A stretch of DNA of 64,000 bases from Ashinkailepas kermadecensis (GCA_034440615.1 JAOTOM010003125.1:62001-126000), one strand, 5' to 3'. Counted from the stretch's first letter, positions 1 to 11,330 are shown. Numbers and translations are program-made. The notes: generated by a model from the sequence alone, not told the origin.

Positions 1-116
1 TTTCACTCGGATACACAAAGACATAAAGACATAAAAGATCAGTGCAACTATGAGCCACAAGGGCCCTTCTTGGTTGCACCCTGTACACTGAACCAGTTGT
101 CCACCAAATGTGTTGA

Positions 117-3100
117 TCAACTCTCCCTGGAATGCAGAAAAACAAGCCCCCTTTTCTTATAATGATTGTCTATGCTGTTCTTAAAGATGTTCAGTGTGTT
201 GCTACTGACAATGGTTTCTGGCAGCTGGTTCCACTGTTCTACTACCCTGTTGGTGAAGAAGGATTGTCTTAACCTTGTCCTGCTGTGATTAACTTTGATT
301 TTGAATTGATGACCTCTAATTGCATCATTTCTGTTAAATTCAAACAGTTCCCTGAGATAACCCTGTTCCTGACCATTAACAAATTTAAAGACCTCGATGA
401 GATCTCCTCTCAGCCTTCTATATCTAAGTGAAAACATATTCAATTTCTTCAATCTTTCCTCATATGCCAGGTTGCCCATACCATTCACCATTTCTGTTGT
501 TCTCTTTTGTACTCTCTCTAAAAGCCAACAATCTTTTTCATAGCTAGCGGACCAAGCTTGGACACAATATTCCAGATGTGGCCTGACATATGCACAATAA
601 AGCTTCCTGATGACTTCCTCACTTTTGTATGATACATTCCTATTTATTGCCCCAAGCATTCTTAGTGCCTTCTTCCTGGCTTCTTTGGTCTGTTCTGATG
701 CCCCCAATTTTGTGTTCAAAATAACACCTAAGTCCTTCTCCTGCTGAGTCACAGATAGTACTTGGCCACCCATCAAGTATGGAGCCTTGATATGCTGCCT
801 ACCTACATGCATGATTTTGCACTTATCAAAATTAAATTTCATTTGCCATTTTTCGGACCACTTCACAAGTTCGTCTAAGTCTTTCTGCAGCAAGACCTGC
901 TCATTGTGCCCTGTTATTGCCCTAAAGACCTTCAAATCATCTGCAAATTTCAAAACCTTACTGCTTAGGCCACTTTCAATGTTATTTACAAACATAATGA
1001 ACAATAGTGGTCCCAGTACTGACCCCTGGGGGACTCCACTAAGAACATTTTGCCATGATGATTTTGTACTATTTAGCATCAGTCTCTGCTGTCTATCTGA
1101 AAGCCACAACTCTATCCATTTTAGGATGTTACCCACAATACCATGGACCTGAAGCTGCATCATTAACCGTTTATGAGGTGCTTTGTCAAAGGCCTTGCTA
1201 AAGTCAAGATATGCTACATCAACCTGATTTCCCTTATCAAATTGTTCTGTAGCAAAATTTAAAAAGTCCAAGCGATTTGTGAGACACGATCGCCCTTTTC
1301 TAAACCCATGTTGAGTATCTTGAATCAATCTGTTTCCTTCCAGAAAACTAACTATTTTATCCTTGATAATTGATTCAAGTACCTTGCAGACTAGTGATGT
1401 GAGGCTTACTAGCCTATAGTTTTCAACTTTCCCTCTTTCTCCTTTCTTGAAAATAGGAACTACATTTGCCCTTTTCCAATCGGTTGGAATTTCATTTTGC
1501 GAAACCGATCTACAAAATATTATACTGAGTGGAATTGCCAATTCTTTTTCAGCTTCCCGCAATACCTTAGCATAAATTCCAACAGGTCCTGCTGCCTTGT
1601 TTGGCTTTATTTTCCTGACATAATTCAAAACAACATCACTATCAATGAAATCAACATCATGTAACTGATCACCTGTCGCTGAGCTGTGGTTCACAGTTGG
1701 CAGATTAGTCACATTCTCCAATGTAAACACTGATTTAAACTGCTTGCTCAGTTCCTCAGCCATCTCACCATCCTCACTCAATATAATCCCATTTACTTCC
1801 AGTGGACCAATTGTGCTTGAAACTTTACTTAGCTTGTAGAAGCTAAAGAACTTTTACTGTCCCCATTACAGTTCCTAGCCAAATCCAATTCTTTTGCTCG
1901 CTTTGCTGCTCTGGTTTTCTGCTTCACAACGTCTCTAGCTTTTTGATACAACCTTAGATTTACTATATTTGAAGCTTCCTTAAATACTCTAAATGCATCT
2001 TTCTTAGCCTTAATTGCTTTTGTCAAATCTGGTGTAAGCCATGCTGGCTTTCCTACCCTTCTTTTGCGCCTTTGCTTTTGGGGGACATGTCTAATCTGAA
2101 TTTCCCTCAAGTAAGATTTGAACTTTTCCCACATTTCACAGGCATTTAAATCGGAGAATTCTTCTTCCCGTTTTATGGCACTTAAAGCCGCTCTCATGCA
2201 GTCAAAGTCTGCCCTGTTAAAATTTGGAATCTTTGCCAAATTATCCTTGATTGTCCCTGCTACATGTGCATTGAATCTCAATATGTTATGGTCACTTCTT
2301 CCCAGAGTTTCTCCTACAGTCAAGTCTTGAACTAAATCACTTAAATCCGAGAGACAAGGTCCAAGAATGAGCCCTGCCTAGTTGGTTCTGTTACAAACTG
2401 GTGTAAGAACAGGTCCTCTTCAAGGCATTTCCTAAACAGTTTACACGCTGGGGAGCCAACAGGAACATTTTCATATCCTTTTAGATTAAAGTCACCAAGA
2501 ATAAGGCATTTGCTCTGAAAGTTTCTACTGATTTCCTCACAAATCACCTTATCAAGCTCCAGTTGCTGAGAATGTGGCAAGGTTCCTGATCGGTACAAAG
2601 CTCCTATTCTCAGTTTATTGCCGTTGCCTTTTCCCACAGCAACATCAAGCGAAATGGACTCCACAGACACATTTTTTACCCCATCTGTTACTTTTTGAGA
2701 ACTGAATAAGCTATTCACATAGAGCATTACACCACCCCCTTTCACTGCTGGACCCCTATTGCATGAAAACATATTGTATCCCTAGATCTCATAGTCCTGC
2801 AAGTTACCCCCAAAATACCCCTCACTGACCCATGCCTCAGTAATGGAAACAAAATCTGGTTCCTCATCAGCAACATAACACTTGAACTCGTCAAATTTGG
2901 ATCGAATACTCTGAGCATTAAGCATCATACACTTAAGAAACGTTCCATAACCATCTTTGGTTTTGTCATGCTGAGTAGCTTTATCATCTCTGGATGAGCT
3001 ATCACTCTGCCCCCTTGATCTACTGCCATCCCTATTTGCTGACTGTGAGGTTCTATTGCCTATGCTGTCACTATTGGCATATTCATGAGATGGAAATGCC

Positions 3101-3117
3101 ACTTCTTCCCTCCCCAC
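117..3117 (-). pseudogene. CR1 ORF2: endonuclease and reverse transcriptase (broken)
   Basis: The apurinic/apyrimidinic-type endonuclease occupies about 2341-3060, with N-A-Q-S-I-R-S-K, I-T-E-A-W and L-G-D-F-N blocks and a GRSDHN block near 2290. The reverse transcriptase occupies about 117-1700, with the VPIFKKG, LVSLTS, QHGFRKG, DFSKAFD, GVPQGSVLGP and FADD blocks in order; FADD is the catalytic core. A C-terminal Arg/Lys-rich tail ends at 117. Breaks seen: one in-frame TAG at 2782-2784, a one-base shift near 2350 and another near 1840. The RT itself is one uninterrupted 554-codon frame. The role in a live element is target-primed reverse transcription. Assignment to CR1 rather than L2 rests on the esterase ORF1. 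Confidence 0.88.
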
Positions 3118-3125
3118 CCCATTAT

Positions 3126-4068
3126 CTAGTTTCCCTGAAGGACATGTTCATACACTTTACTTAACACTTGCACCCCCTTCTCGGAGAAGTGCAGGCCATC
3201 CCTTTGATAGAGGTCCCATGAACCATAAAACCTGCACCACTTGTCAACAAAGGTCAAACCTAACTCATTGCCGAGCCTACCCACCCTGGCATTGGCTGCC
3301 AGTGACCTAGAGCTCCACTCAGGAGGGACTCCAGCCCTGGGCAGAATAGCCGTCACAATAACTCTGCTTTTGCTCTGCTTCAGGGTGGCTAGAAGGGCCC
3401 TGTAGTCCTGCAGCAGCTCCTCACTCCTAGCAGAACCTACATTGTTCACTCCTACCTGGACTATAACTGTACGAAACTGGTCCTCACTGGTGGCCTGTGC
3501 CACCACTGGGACCAGGTCTCTAACCTTGGCACTAGGCCTGGTGATGCACCTCCTGCCTCTCCTACCTTTACAGAAAACTCTATCTAAATGCCGCACACGA
3601 GTCTCCTACCACCAGCACAGTCTCCTTGCTATTATCCTGGGGGCAGTCCTCCAAAGCCTGAAACCTATTTGAAGTTGCTATGCTTGCCTGTTGAGCTGCT
3701 TGGCTAGGTTTACTCCCACTCCTACCACCTGCCACCTGCCATTCACTGCCTCCTTTATTAGGCTCACACCTCCAAATCCTCCACCCCCTGACATTAAACC
3801 ACTGCCCCTGTGAGCTACAACTATAAATATTCTGTTCACTAGGAGCGCTTCTCTCTACAGATATCCCTGCCACCTCCACAGCAGGAGAAGTCTCAGTTAC
3901 CTGGTGGCCTGCGACCACCTGGGCATAGGGTGCCCCAGCTTCAGACTGACCCGTACATGATTCCTTTTCTTGTGTACCCTTTGCAACCAGGGCAGCTCTG
4001 AGCTTGGAAAGCTCTGCCTTAAGGGCCCTAACCTCCTTCTTTAGTGCCTGCATCCTGGTTGAAACCAT
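3126..4068 (-). pseudogene. CR1 ORF1: coiled coil plus SGNH/GDSL-like esterase
   Basis: The ORF starts at the ATG ending at 4068 with a Leu/Lys/Glu-rich stretch that looks like a coiled coil. A Ser/Gly/Gln-rich linker follows. The last ~160 residues look like an SGNH hydrolase: a VVGDS nucleophile block near 3605-3620, a VQVGVNN block, a LPRAG block, and a DGLHFS block carrying the Asp and His of the triad. Esterase domains are known in CR1-clade ORF1 proteins. The frame breaks once, close to 3590, just after the nucleophile serine: the first frame stops at 3580 and the second frame carries the rest to the TAG at 3126. The one-base change makes this copy non-functional. ORF2 starts within a few bases of the stop, as in bicistronic LINEs. 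Confidence 0.8.
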
Positions 4069-4200
4069 CCTAAAGGCTGCAGCTTATTTCTAGATTTAGA
4101 TTGAAAAGTACCTTGAAAGAAAAGATACAAAGCAAGTAAGGCGAAAAAACCATAACCTCCGTGCAGACGACAGCAGCCACTATAAATATTATAACACATA

Positions 4201-4437
4201 TAGATAACCCAATCGACAGTTATGAGACGAATGATGACGACATCATACCCGGCTGTGTTCTAATATAGGTAGATGACATCCCCGGTGGACAGTGATGAGG
4301 TGAATAATGACGACAGCGTATCCACGCTGTGGTATCTCAGAACACGGCGGCCACATGCAGCATAGAGGTCGCCGCACTTCCAGAACGCTGGCATACATTG
4401 ACATTGAGTGCATCCCGGAGACTGGCATACATCGACA
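4201..4437. repeat. Left remnant of the 34-bp satellite and flank
   Basis: From about 4388 to 4437 there are one and a half copies of the 34-bp unit (GTGCATCCCGGAGACTGG core) that resumes at 5385. The stretch 4201-4330 holds two imperfect copies of a motif ending in AATGATGACGACA. No gene is visible. Confidence 0.75.
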
Positions 4438-4441
4438 TTAA

Positions 4442-5380
4442 CACGCGCCATGGAGGGCCTCTGCAAATTACGCGCACTGGAAGGGGGAGGGTCCGATTCC
4501 GCCCCCCCCCCTCCCCTAAAATATCGGCTCCTATTAAAGCTGAAGGCACGAAATTCGCAGGGTGGATGGGTACGGTAGTAAACTCCATTGTGTGAAGATT
4601 TCATGACCTTAGGTCAATATCTTCAAGGTCAAATAAAGTCACATTTGTCAAAATTGTCTTGTTTTGCGTGGCTTGGCTTGCTATTGTTATGGATCGCTGT
4701 GATTGTGTTTAAGTGCTCCAAAATGGGCATCAACGATGTTTTGGACATTACGAATGATGCAATACAGATGCTAGACCCGACATTTGACCTCAGGTCACCT
4801 ATATAGCAGCACTTTATCAGGTCAGTTACCTGCTCCAGTTACCGGAACCGGGCCGCCCGCCCGACTGCTCCGTCGGGCAGCTCGGCGCAATCGGCTTCGC
4901 GAATAAAGGAGTGAAGTACATGAATAAAGTATGGAAACGCAATGACAAACAGTACAAATGACAAACAGTTGTTCATTTATGACAACATTCCAGTGGACCA
5001 AGTTTGGTTCCATTAACCTGTCATGAACTTGACCTGACTTGACCTCGGTGACCTAACATGACCTTGAAACTATATACCATATCAATATATATCAAACAAG
5101 TCGCTAGTGTTCCCAAGAACACTTCCCTTTTGCGGATATACGGGAAGCGCATTAGCGCCGATTTTTTGTGGTCTGGCGCTACGATTTTTTTTTAAACTTT
5201 CACAGCCACTAACTCGGAAAAAAAAATTCCGCCGACTTCCATTTGTCTTACTGTAAACGACACGCCGGTCATTTCTAAGCAGGTACGCAGAAAATCGCGT
5301 ATATCGACCGGTGAAATCTGCAGTTATGTTCGAAAAACCGGATGGGTGAGCGGATTTCGCCCCCCCCTCCAGTGCGCGTG
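4442..5380. mobile_element. Non-autonomous piggyBac-type element (939-bp MITE)
   Basis: Both ends are bounded by TTAA (4438-4441 and 5381-5384), the piggyBac target duplication. The ends read TTAACACGCGC on the left and its inverse on the right. The same 34-bp satellite unit lies outside both ends, so the empty site can be read directly. There is no transposase; small ORFs inside look accidental. The interior is rich in TGACCT/AGGTCA, with about ten exact half-sites, including TGACCTCAGGTCA at 4785-4797. The right ~170 bases (5215-5380) recur inverted at 63852-64000. Confidence 0.85.
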
Positions 5381-5384
5381 TTAA

Positions 5385-5708
5385 GTGCATCCCGGAGACT
5401 GGCACACATCGACATTAAGTGCATCCCGGAGACTGGCATACATCGACATTAAGTGCATCCCGGAGACTGGCATACATTGACATTAAGTGCATCCCGTAGA
5501 CTGGCATACATCGACACTAAGTGCATTCGGAAACTGGCATACATCGCCACTAAGTGCATCCGGAGACTGGCATACATCGACACTAAGTGCATCCCGCAGA
5601 CTGGCATACATCGACACTAAGTGCATCCCGGAGACTGGCATTCATCGACACTAAGTGCGTCCCAGAGATTGGCATGCATCGACACCAAGTGCATCCCGGA
5701 GAATATCG
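5385..5708. repeat. 34-bp tandem satellite, about ten copies
   Basis: Units follow the pattern TAAGTGCATCCCGGAGACTG followed by GCATACATCGACAY, with 33-34 bases per unit and a few substitutions. Several units form TTAA at their junction, which gives piggyBac-type elements a target. The array continues to the left of the MITE at 4388-4437. Confidence 0.9.
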
Positions 5709-6053
5709 CTTAAAGTTGCGAAATTAATGTTGCGAACCACGGCTGTGTGTGGACTCTGGATATTGGACGGTTCCTTGGAAGCGGAGAGCCATATGACACA
5801 TGGGGATTAACGGCAAATACCACGCCAGCTCCTGATCATGCTACCGACGAGCTTGATCAGCTTTTTTCCCCATTACTACCCTGGGTCCGCCGGGTCCCCA
5901 TTACTACTCTTACCCTGGGTCCGCCGGCGGCGCTTGCAGTCAAAATCGAGACGACGGCCCTGCAGCTTCTTGCGATGATGCTGAAAGCAGAGGGCGGACA
6001 GAAGTAAGAGACGTCCACTGTCGCGTGGCGCCTATCAGGATCATCGGCGCCTA
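5709..6053. other. Spacer between satellite and piggyBac element
   Basis: GC-rich unique-looking sequence with a short duplicated phrase (CCATTACTAC..CTGGGTCCGCCG, twice near 5870-5920). An 86-codon open stretch on the plus strand has no recognisable domain. Nothing else is seen. Confidence 0.4.
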
Positions 6054-6057
6054 TTAA

Positions 6058-7562
6058 CATTCGCACGTCCAGCGGTCCGCACAAACTTCGCCGGTCCGGG
6101 AGGGGGGGGCAGATGTCTGCCCCCCCCTAAGATCTCCAGAACTACGCTAGGTAGCGACAAACGGAAAACGGCGTTGGATAGCTGGTGACAAGCTCTATCG
6201 AAAGTATTTCGGTCATTGTTTCGCTCAGGTCAATATTTAGGTCACTGGGTCATCATAGGTCAAATCCGACCAGATCGGGTGGGACCCTCAGATATTGACA
6301 CATATCTCAGAATCTGTAACAGATAGAAACAAACGGCTAATGCTATTCGACAGCCCTTGAGATGTGCTATAGACAGCATGCTGTGTGATTTGAGGTCAGG
6401 TCAACAGATAGGTCACCAGAGGTCACCCAACTTGGGTAAAATGTATTATAATTTTAGGGTACAAACGTTTTGACAGCATGGCGATGGGAAGCTGATTTTG
6501 CTTTATATGACGAAAGACGCTTCCGATGACATTTAATAGTTAGGTCAATATTTGTCCTTGACCTCGGTTGACCCGAGGTCAATACCGTTTTCTCGCCTAG
6601 GTAGGTCATGTCGCATATCATTCAAAACGTCTAATCGAGAGCATTTCGTTGGTGTTAGAATTTTGCATAACATTTGGTTTTATACCACATTGATGTTCGC
6701 TATATAATTTACTGTGGGATAATACACGGCTACGCTAGTGAAAATGGTCGCACAAATGTTTGTGATATATGCGCCGCGTCCAGCACTGATACATTTCCGA
6801 ATATTCCAAGACGATTCGCAAGAGACATGATAGAAAGGCACGATATTCAAGACCGGGTCTTTATTATAGTGGATAGGTACGGGAATGACGAATTCCATTA
6901 CAACAAACGATATATCTGTGTTCAATGCTCATATAGAACAACACTCGAGACATGCGAAACGCTTCTAAATTATTTCTTGGATATGAAAACATCAGGCAAA
7001 CAACACCCGCGGCAACACAAACATGGGAAACACTTTGGAATCGACTCTTCAATGTGAAAGACATCAGGCAACATGCAGCGAAGCAGACAGCCGCATCACG
7101 GCTGACAGATGTTGCACACTTTGGCAGATTTGCTGTGTCTAGGACACGCTGGCCGACTACACTTCACACACGGAGTGTTCTTCCCCATTTTCGACTTCTT
7201 CTTCTTGAACCCCTCGCCGTGGCTCTCCCGCAGGCACAGAGGGCATCTGTCGAGTTTTGGCTCTTGTGGCTGGGAGGATGGTCCTGGCTCCGGCTGGGCA
7301 GGTGCCTTCCGGATGAGCTGACGGTCCAGCACCTGCTCCAGGGAACTCACCGCTTGCCAATTGATGACCCCCCCCCCGTCTGGAAATGTAGCTGGTGGCT
7401 CGGCGCTCAGCCTGTCCACTCAGGAGCTTGATCCCGAGCGCTCTGGTGAAGCGCATGCGGCCTCCGTGCTTCATGTCGGCGTGTGCACTGAGCGGGAACT
7501 TGGTCACGTAGACGTGGTAGGCGTTCACACAGGCCACACTCAGCATGAAGAACAGCATCTTC
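6058..7562. repeat. Left arm of the piggyBac inverted repeat
   Basis: The reverse complement matches 8655-10148 from the TTAA inward, including GCACAAATGTTTGTGATATA near 6751-6770 against the same phrase inverted near 9450. Substitutions and small indels are scattered. The first half holds eleven exact AGGTCA/TGACCT hexamers between 6225 and 6612. Confidence 0.9.
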
Positions 7563-7800
7563 GTCGGCCACCTGCGCACGGGCGCGTTGCACATATGGTT
7601 GGCGATGATGTTATCGCACACGTCGACACCCCCCAACCACCCACCCTTCGTTGAGTTGTAGTATAATACTACCTCCGGTTTCCCGCTGCGGGAGTCCACC
7701 AGCAGGAGCTTGTGCTGGGACGAGGCCACCAGCACTACCTTACCCGGCTTTGGGCAGTACGATACCAGCTGGATGCCGTTTCGGAAGCAGATTACTGCTT
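7096..7800 (-). pseudogene. piggyBac transposase, C-terminal part (left copy)
   Basis: Reading from about 7800 down, the frame contains a VSYCPK-like block, the YYNSTKGG block followed by GVDVCDN (the region of the last catalytic Asp), KMLFFMLSVACVNAYHVY, and a cysteine-rich C-terminus CPLC..C..C..C..CNIC typical of the piggyBac zinc-binding tail. The frame changes at a run of ten C bases near 7367-7377, so the catalytic part and the Cys-rich tail are in different frames. Two residues (W-L) are inserted between STKGG and GVD relative to the usual STKGGVD motif. There is no N-terminal half, so this copy could not encode an active enzyme. Confidence 0.82.
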
Positions 7801-8601
7801 GAGAAGCAGTAATTGCTGCTTTGTTTCGGAAGCAGATTACTACCAGTACTGTGAGATAAAATGTGCAGCTATGTGCGATGACCTAAGATGACCTTGCAGA
7901 GGTCATATAGTAAATGATTGACTCGCATATTCATAAACGACCTCAAAGTGTATGAGATTTACAGAGGACAATCGAGGCCAACTACGTACCCAAGTAGGAA
8001 TACTTTTTACTCCGAAACTATGACCTCAGGTCAAGGTCATGAGGTAGCCTAGGGATGTCATGTGATGTATCAATCGACACGTCTTGGCGATATAAGCACA
8101 ATGACGGTAATTTCAGCCTTCTAGCTCAATGCAATGCGATATAATGCGCAGAAATGTGCTAGTGATCTCAGGTGACCTCAGATGACCTTGGTGAGGTCAC
8201 TGAGCAAAAATGTCAGCGGTAACATTGATAATAGCTTCCAACTACAGGCCATAACCGTTGTGAGGTCATTCCGAGAGCAAATATGTAACCAGGAAATATT
8301 TGTATATTTTACCATAGGCCTATAATAGGGGAAGCCATGGCCGCGACCTGTCAGGTCAAAAAAACGAGATATATATTATAGTCCCTGATGAGATCATGAC
8401 GTGTTATAAGTTTGAAATCAATCAGCCAATTATTGTGGAAGTGATGCCACCTAGACTCCGAGGGATGTTGGGTCATTTCGCCTGACCTGGTGACCTGACT
8501 TGAGATGACCCAGGGCCAAAACTGTGAGGATATGCGGAAAAGACTAATGAGCAGCTATACGAGGTTTCGCCTTGCTAACCCGATTAGTATGGCGGTAAAT
8601 T

Positions 8602-8649
8602 AGGAAAAACCGCAGGGGGGCAGATATCTGCCCCCCTGCGGTTTTTCCT
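8602..8649. repeat. Perfect 48-nt palindrome
   Basis: Each half is 24 bases with no mismatch, centred between 8625 and 8626 on GCAGATATCTGC. It contains a six-G and a six-C run and ends in AGGAAAAACC/GGTTTTTCCT. It sits at the inner border of the right arm. Confidence 0.97.
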
Positions 8650-8652
8650 CCG

Positions 8653-9118
8653 ATGAAGATGCTGTTCTTCATGCTGAGTGTAGCCTGTGTGAACGCCTAC
8701 CACGTCTACGTGACCAAGTTCCCGCTCAGTGCACACGCCGACATGAAGCACGGAGGCCGCATGTGCTTCACCAGAGCGCTCGGGATCCAGCTCCTGAGCG
8801 GACAGGCTGAGCACCGAGCCACCAGCTACATTTCCGGACGGGGGGGTCATCAATCGGCAAGCGGTGAGGTCCCTGGAGCAGGTGCTAGACCGTCAGCTCA
8901 TCCGGAAGGCACCTGCCCAGCCGGAGCCAGGACCATCCTCCCAGCCACAAGAGCCGAAACTCGGCAGATGCCCTCTGTGCCTGCGAGAGAGCCACGACGA
9001 GGGGTTCAAGAAGAAGAAGTCGAAAATGGGGAAGTACACTCCGTGTGTGAAGTGTAGTCGGCCAGCGTGTCCTAGAGACAGCAAATCTGCCAAAGTGTGC
9101 AACATCTGTCAGCCGTGA
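8653..9118 (+). pseudogene. piggyBac transposase, C-terminal part (right copy)
   Basis: Second copy of the transposase C-terminus, on the plus strand, starting abruptly inside KMLFFMLSVACVNAYHVY next to the 48-nt palindrome. The upstream catalytic STKGG block is absent. As in the left copy, the frame shifts at a homopolymer (seven G at 8840-8846), after which the tail CPLC..CVKC..CNIC continues to the TGA near 9116. Only ~150 codons remain, so this is not functional. Confidence 0.82.
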
Positions 9119-10148
9119 TGCGGCTGTCTGCTTCGCTGCATGTTGCCTGATGTCTTTCACATTCAAGAGTCGATTCAAAAATGTTTCCCATGTTTGTATT
9201 GTCGCAAGTGTTGTTTGGTGATGTCTTTCATATCCAAGAATTAATTTAGAAGCGTTTCGCATGTCTCGAGTGTTGTTCTATATGAGCATCGAACACAGCT
9301 ATATCGTTTGTTGTAATGGAATGCGTCGTTCCTGTACCTATCCACTACAATAAAGACCCGGTCTTGAATATCGTGCCTTTCTATCCTGTCTCTTGCGAAT
9401 CGTCTCGGAATATTCGGAAATGTATCAGTGCTGGACGCGGCGCATATATCACAAACATTTGTGCGACCATTTTCACTAACGCAGCCGTGTATTATCACAC
9501 AGTAAATTATATAGCGAACATCAATGTGGTATAAAACCAAATGTTATGTAAAATTATAACACTAACGAAATGCTCTCGATGAGACGTTTTGAATGATATG
9601 CGACATGACCTACCTAAGCGAGAAAACGGTATTGACCTCGGGTCAACCGAGGTCAAGGACAAATATTGACCTAACTATTAAATGTCATCGGAAGCGTCTT
9701 TCGTCATATAAAGCAAAATCAGCTTCCCATCGCCATGCTGTCAAAAAGTTTGTACCGGAAAATTACAATACATTTTACCCAAGTTCGGTGACCTCTGGTA
9801 ACCTATCTGTTGACCTGACCTTAAATCAGACAGCATATTGTCGATAGCACATTTCAAGGGCTGTCGAATAGCATTCGCCGTTTGTTTCTATATGTTACTG
9901 GTTCTGAGATATGTGTCAATATCTGAGGGTTCCACCCGATCTGGTCGAATTTGACCTATGATGACCCAGTGACCTAAATATTGACCTGAGCGAAAAAATG
10001 ACCGAAATACTTTCGATACAGCTTGTCACCAGCTATCCAACAAAGTTTTCCGTTTGTCGCTACCTAGTATAGTTATGGAAATCATAGGGGGGACAGATAT
10101 CTCCCCCCGGACCGGCAAAGTTTGCGCGGACCGCCGGACGTGCGAATG
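8655..10148. repeat. Right arm of the piggyBac inverted repeat
   Basis: Inverted copy of 6058-7562. The match begins at GAAGATGCTGTTCTTCATGC, six bases after the 48-nt palindrome, and runs to the terminal TTAA. The two arms share the same transposase C-terminus and the same non-coding AGGTCA-rich outer part. Confidence 0.9.
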
Positions 10149-10152
10149 TTAA

Positions 10153-11330
10153 GTGCTGACAGACGAAAGCACTTAGCAATGACGCCCCGTTATTACGTAA
10201 AATGCCATATCTCACAGATATCCATCAGCGATGAACGTAACATAAGACCGAAGTGAGAACTTCATTACACCTGCAGATGTAAGGTGCAGGCGGCATCCCA
10301 CCAGCACAGGTAATGGATGGAATCGTATTCGGGATATATTGCGGGATGTTCTGACAATGCTATTTTATTTGCTCTTTATTCCACTGTTTAAGCGTTGATC
10401 GGTCTGATCTAAGGCTCGCAATTCACGTCTCGTATCTACTACTTGTCATTGCGGTATGCTCCGCCTATCACAGAGATGTGTTTTTTTTTGTTACCCAGGC
10501 GGAGGTGAACGTAAGACTCGAACACATCACTCCAGGGCTGACGAAGTCGAGAGAAGTCAGATGCCGCTCGTGGTACCGAGATATGACGGTGTACAGTCAA
10601 ATGCGTAGCTTTATATACGTGTGAGGGCATATATGGAAATGGGGGTAGAGTGGAGTCAACCGCATTGGGTGATTCACCCTCCCAAATGTCTTCAAAACTA
10701 AACATGGTTCCGCATGGATTTGGTCCTCTCAATGCTGGGAAGACTCATTGTTGATACGTGCGTTGCCCATTCCACAAATTAATTTAATAAAACATTTTAT
10801 CGCATGGTTACAAACGCGGCAGAACGTGGCTGCCGCCGTATCGCTGTAATCACAACCATATGAAATTGGAAACACGCAAGGGCGCCCTGGCCTTTTCAGC
10901 ACAGAGTGATCACCAGGCGAGCTGAGACCACGGGACTGTGCCATCACTGCATGTTGAGTACACTGCGCTGTTCCTAAACTCTCCTCCAAATCGACAATTC
11001 TTCTGCATGACAGCAGTTCAACCGAGAGGCTGGAGTGTGACCAACGGACTAATGCGGCCCGGCCAGAGGTTCAGAGGCGCAGCCTGTTCGTCCAGCTGCG
11101 AATCGATCCTGTCTGACCGCACTGAGGCACTTGATTCGCTCATATTGCATGTTTGTATGCTTCATTTTGTGTTAGATAATATGCTTCTGATTGAGTGAGA
11201 TTATGAGTGCATAACATGTCCGACGTTTTTAATTGATAACACGGTGCCTAGAATAGCCATTTTTATCTTGGGATGGCGTTTTTATGGCACAATATATTAT
11301 ATAGAATTCAGGGCGACATCCCGTCCGCCA
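10153..11330. other. Flank with unassigned ORFs
   Basis: No recognised gene. On the minus strand, two adjoining open stretches (10439-10732 and 10729-10989) and a short Ser/Asp-rich one near 11020-11140 could be exons of an unknown gene, but none shows a known motif. A ten-T run lies near 10484. The right flank of the piggyBac element begins TTAAGTGC, similar to the start of the 34-bp satellite unit. Confidence 0.3.

Larger units (their letters stand above)
1..4120 (-). mobile_element. CR1-type LINE, nearly full length, minus strand
   Basis: A non-LTR retrotransposon read on the minus strand, with an esterase-type ORF1 followed directly by an endonuclease/reverse transcriptase ORF2. That order and the ORF1 esterase are typical of the CR1 clade. 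The 5' side lies near 4070-4120, just upstream of ORF1. The 3' end is at or beyond window base 1, where short ACATAAA-like repeats occur. About three one-base frameshifts and one nonsense codon interrupt the ORFs, so this copy is inactive but not ancient. Exact 5' and 3' ends were not determined. Confidence 0.85.
6058..10148. mobile_element. piggyBac-like element built as a giant inverted repeat
   Basis: TTAA at 6054-6057 and 10149-10152 bounds a 4091-bp unit. Both termini read TTAACATTCGCACGTCC inward. The two arms (6058-7562 and 8655-10148) are inverted copies differing by a few percent, and the central ~1.1 kb is single copy. Each arm encodes the C-terminal part of a piggyBac transposase pointing outward. 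Subterminal G-run/CAGATATCTG/C-run motifs lie 38-70 bases inside both ends. A normal piggyBac element has TIRs of tens of bases, so this looks like a fused or fold-back derivative that moved, or formed, as one TTAA unit. Confidence 0.85.

Noticed and set aside
5385..5708. CRISPR-like array (short repeats at regular spacing)
   Set aside because: Units are contiguous 34-mers without unique spacers, in a eukaryotic context.
6674..9540. 127- and 99-codon frames conserved in both piggyBac arms (VLYHIDVRYIIYC...)
   Set aside because: Present in both arms because the arms are duplicated; most differences between them change residues, and no known domain was seen.
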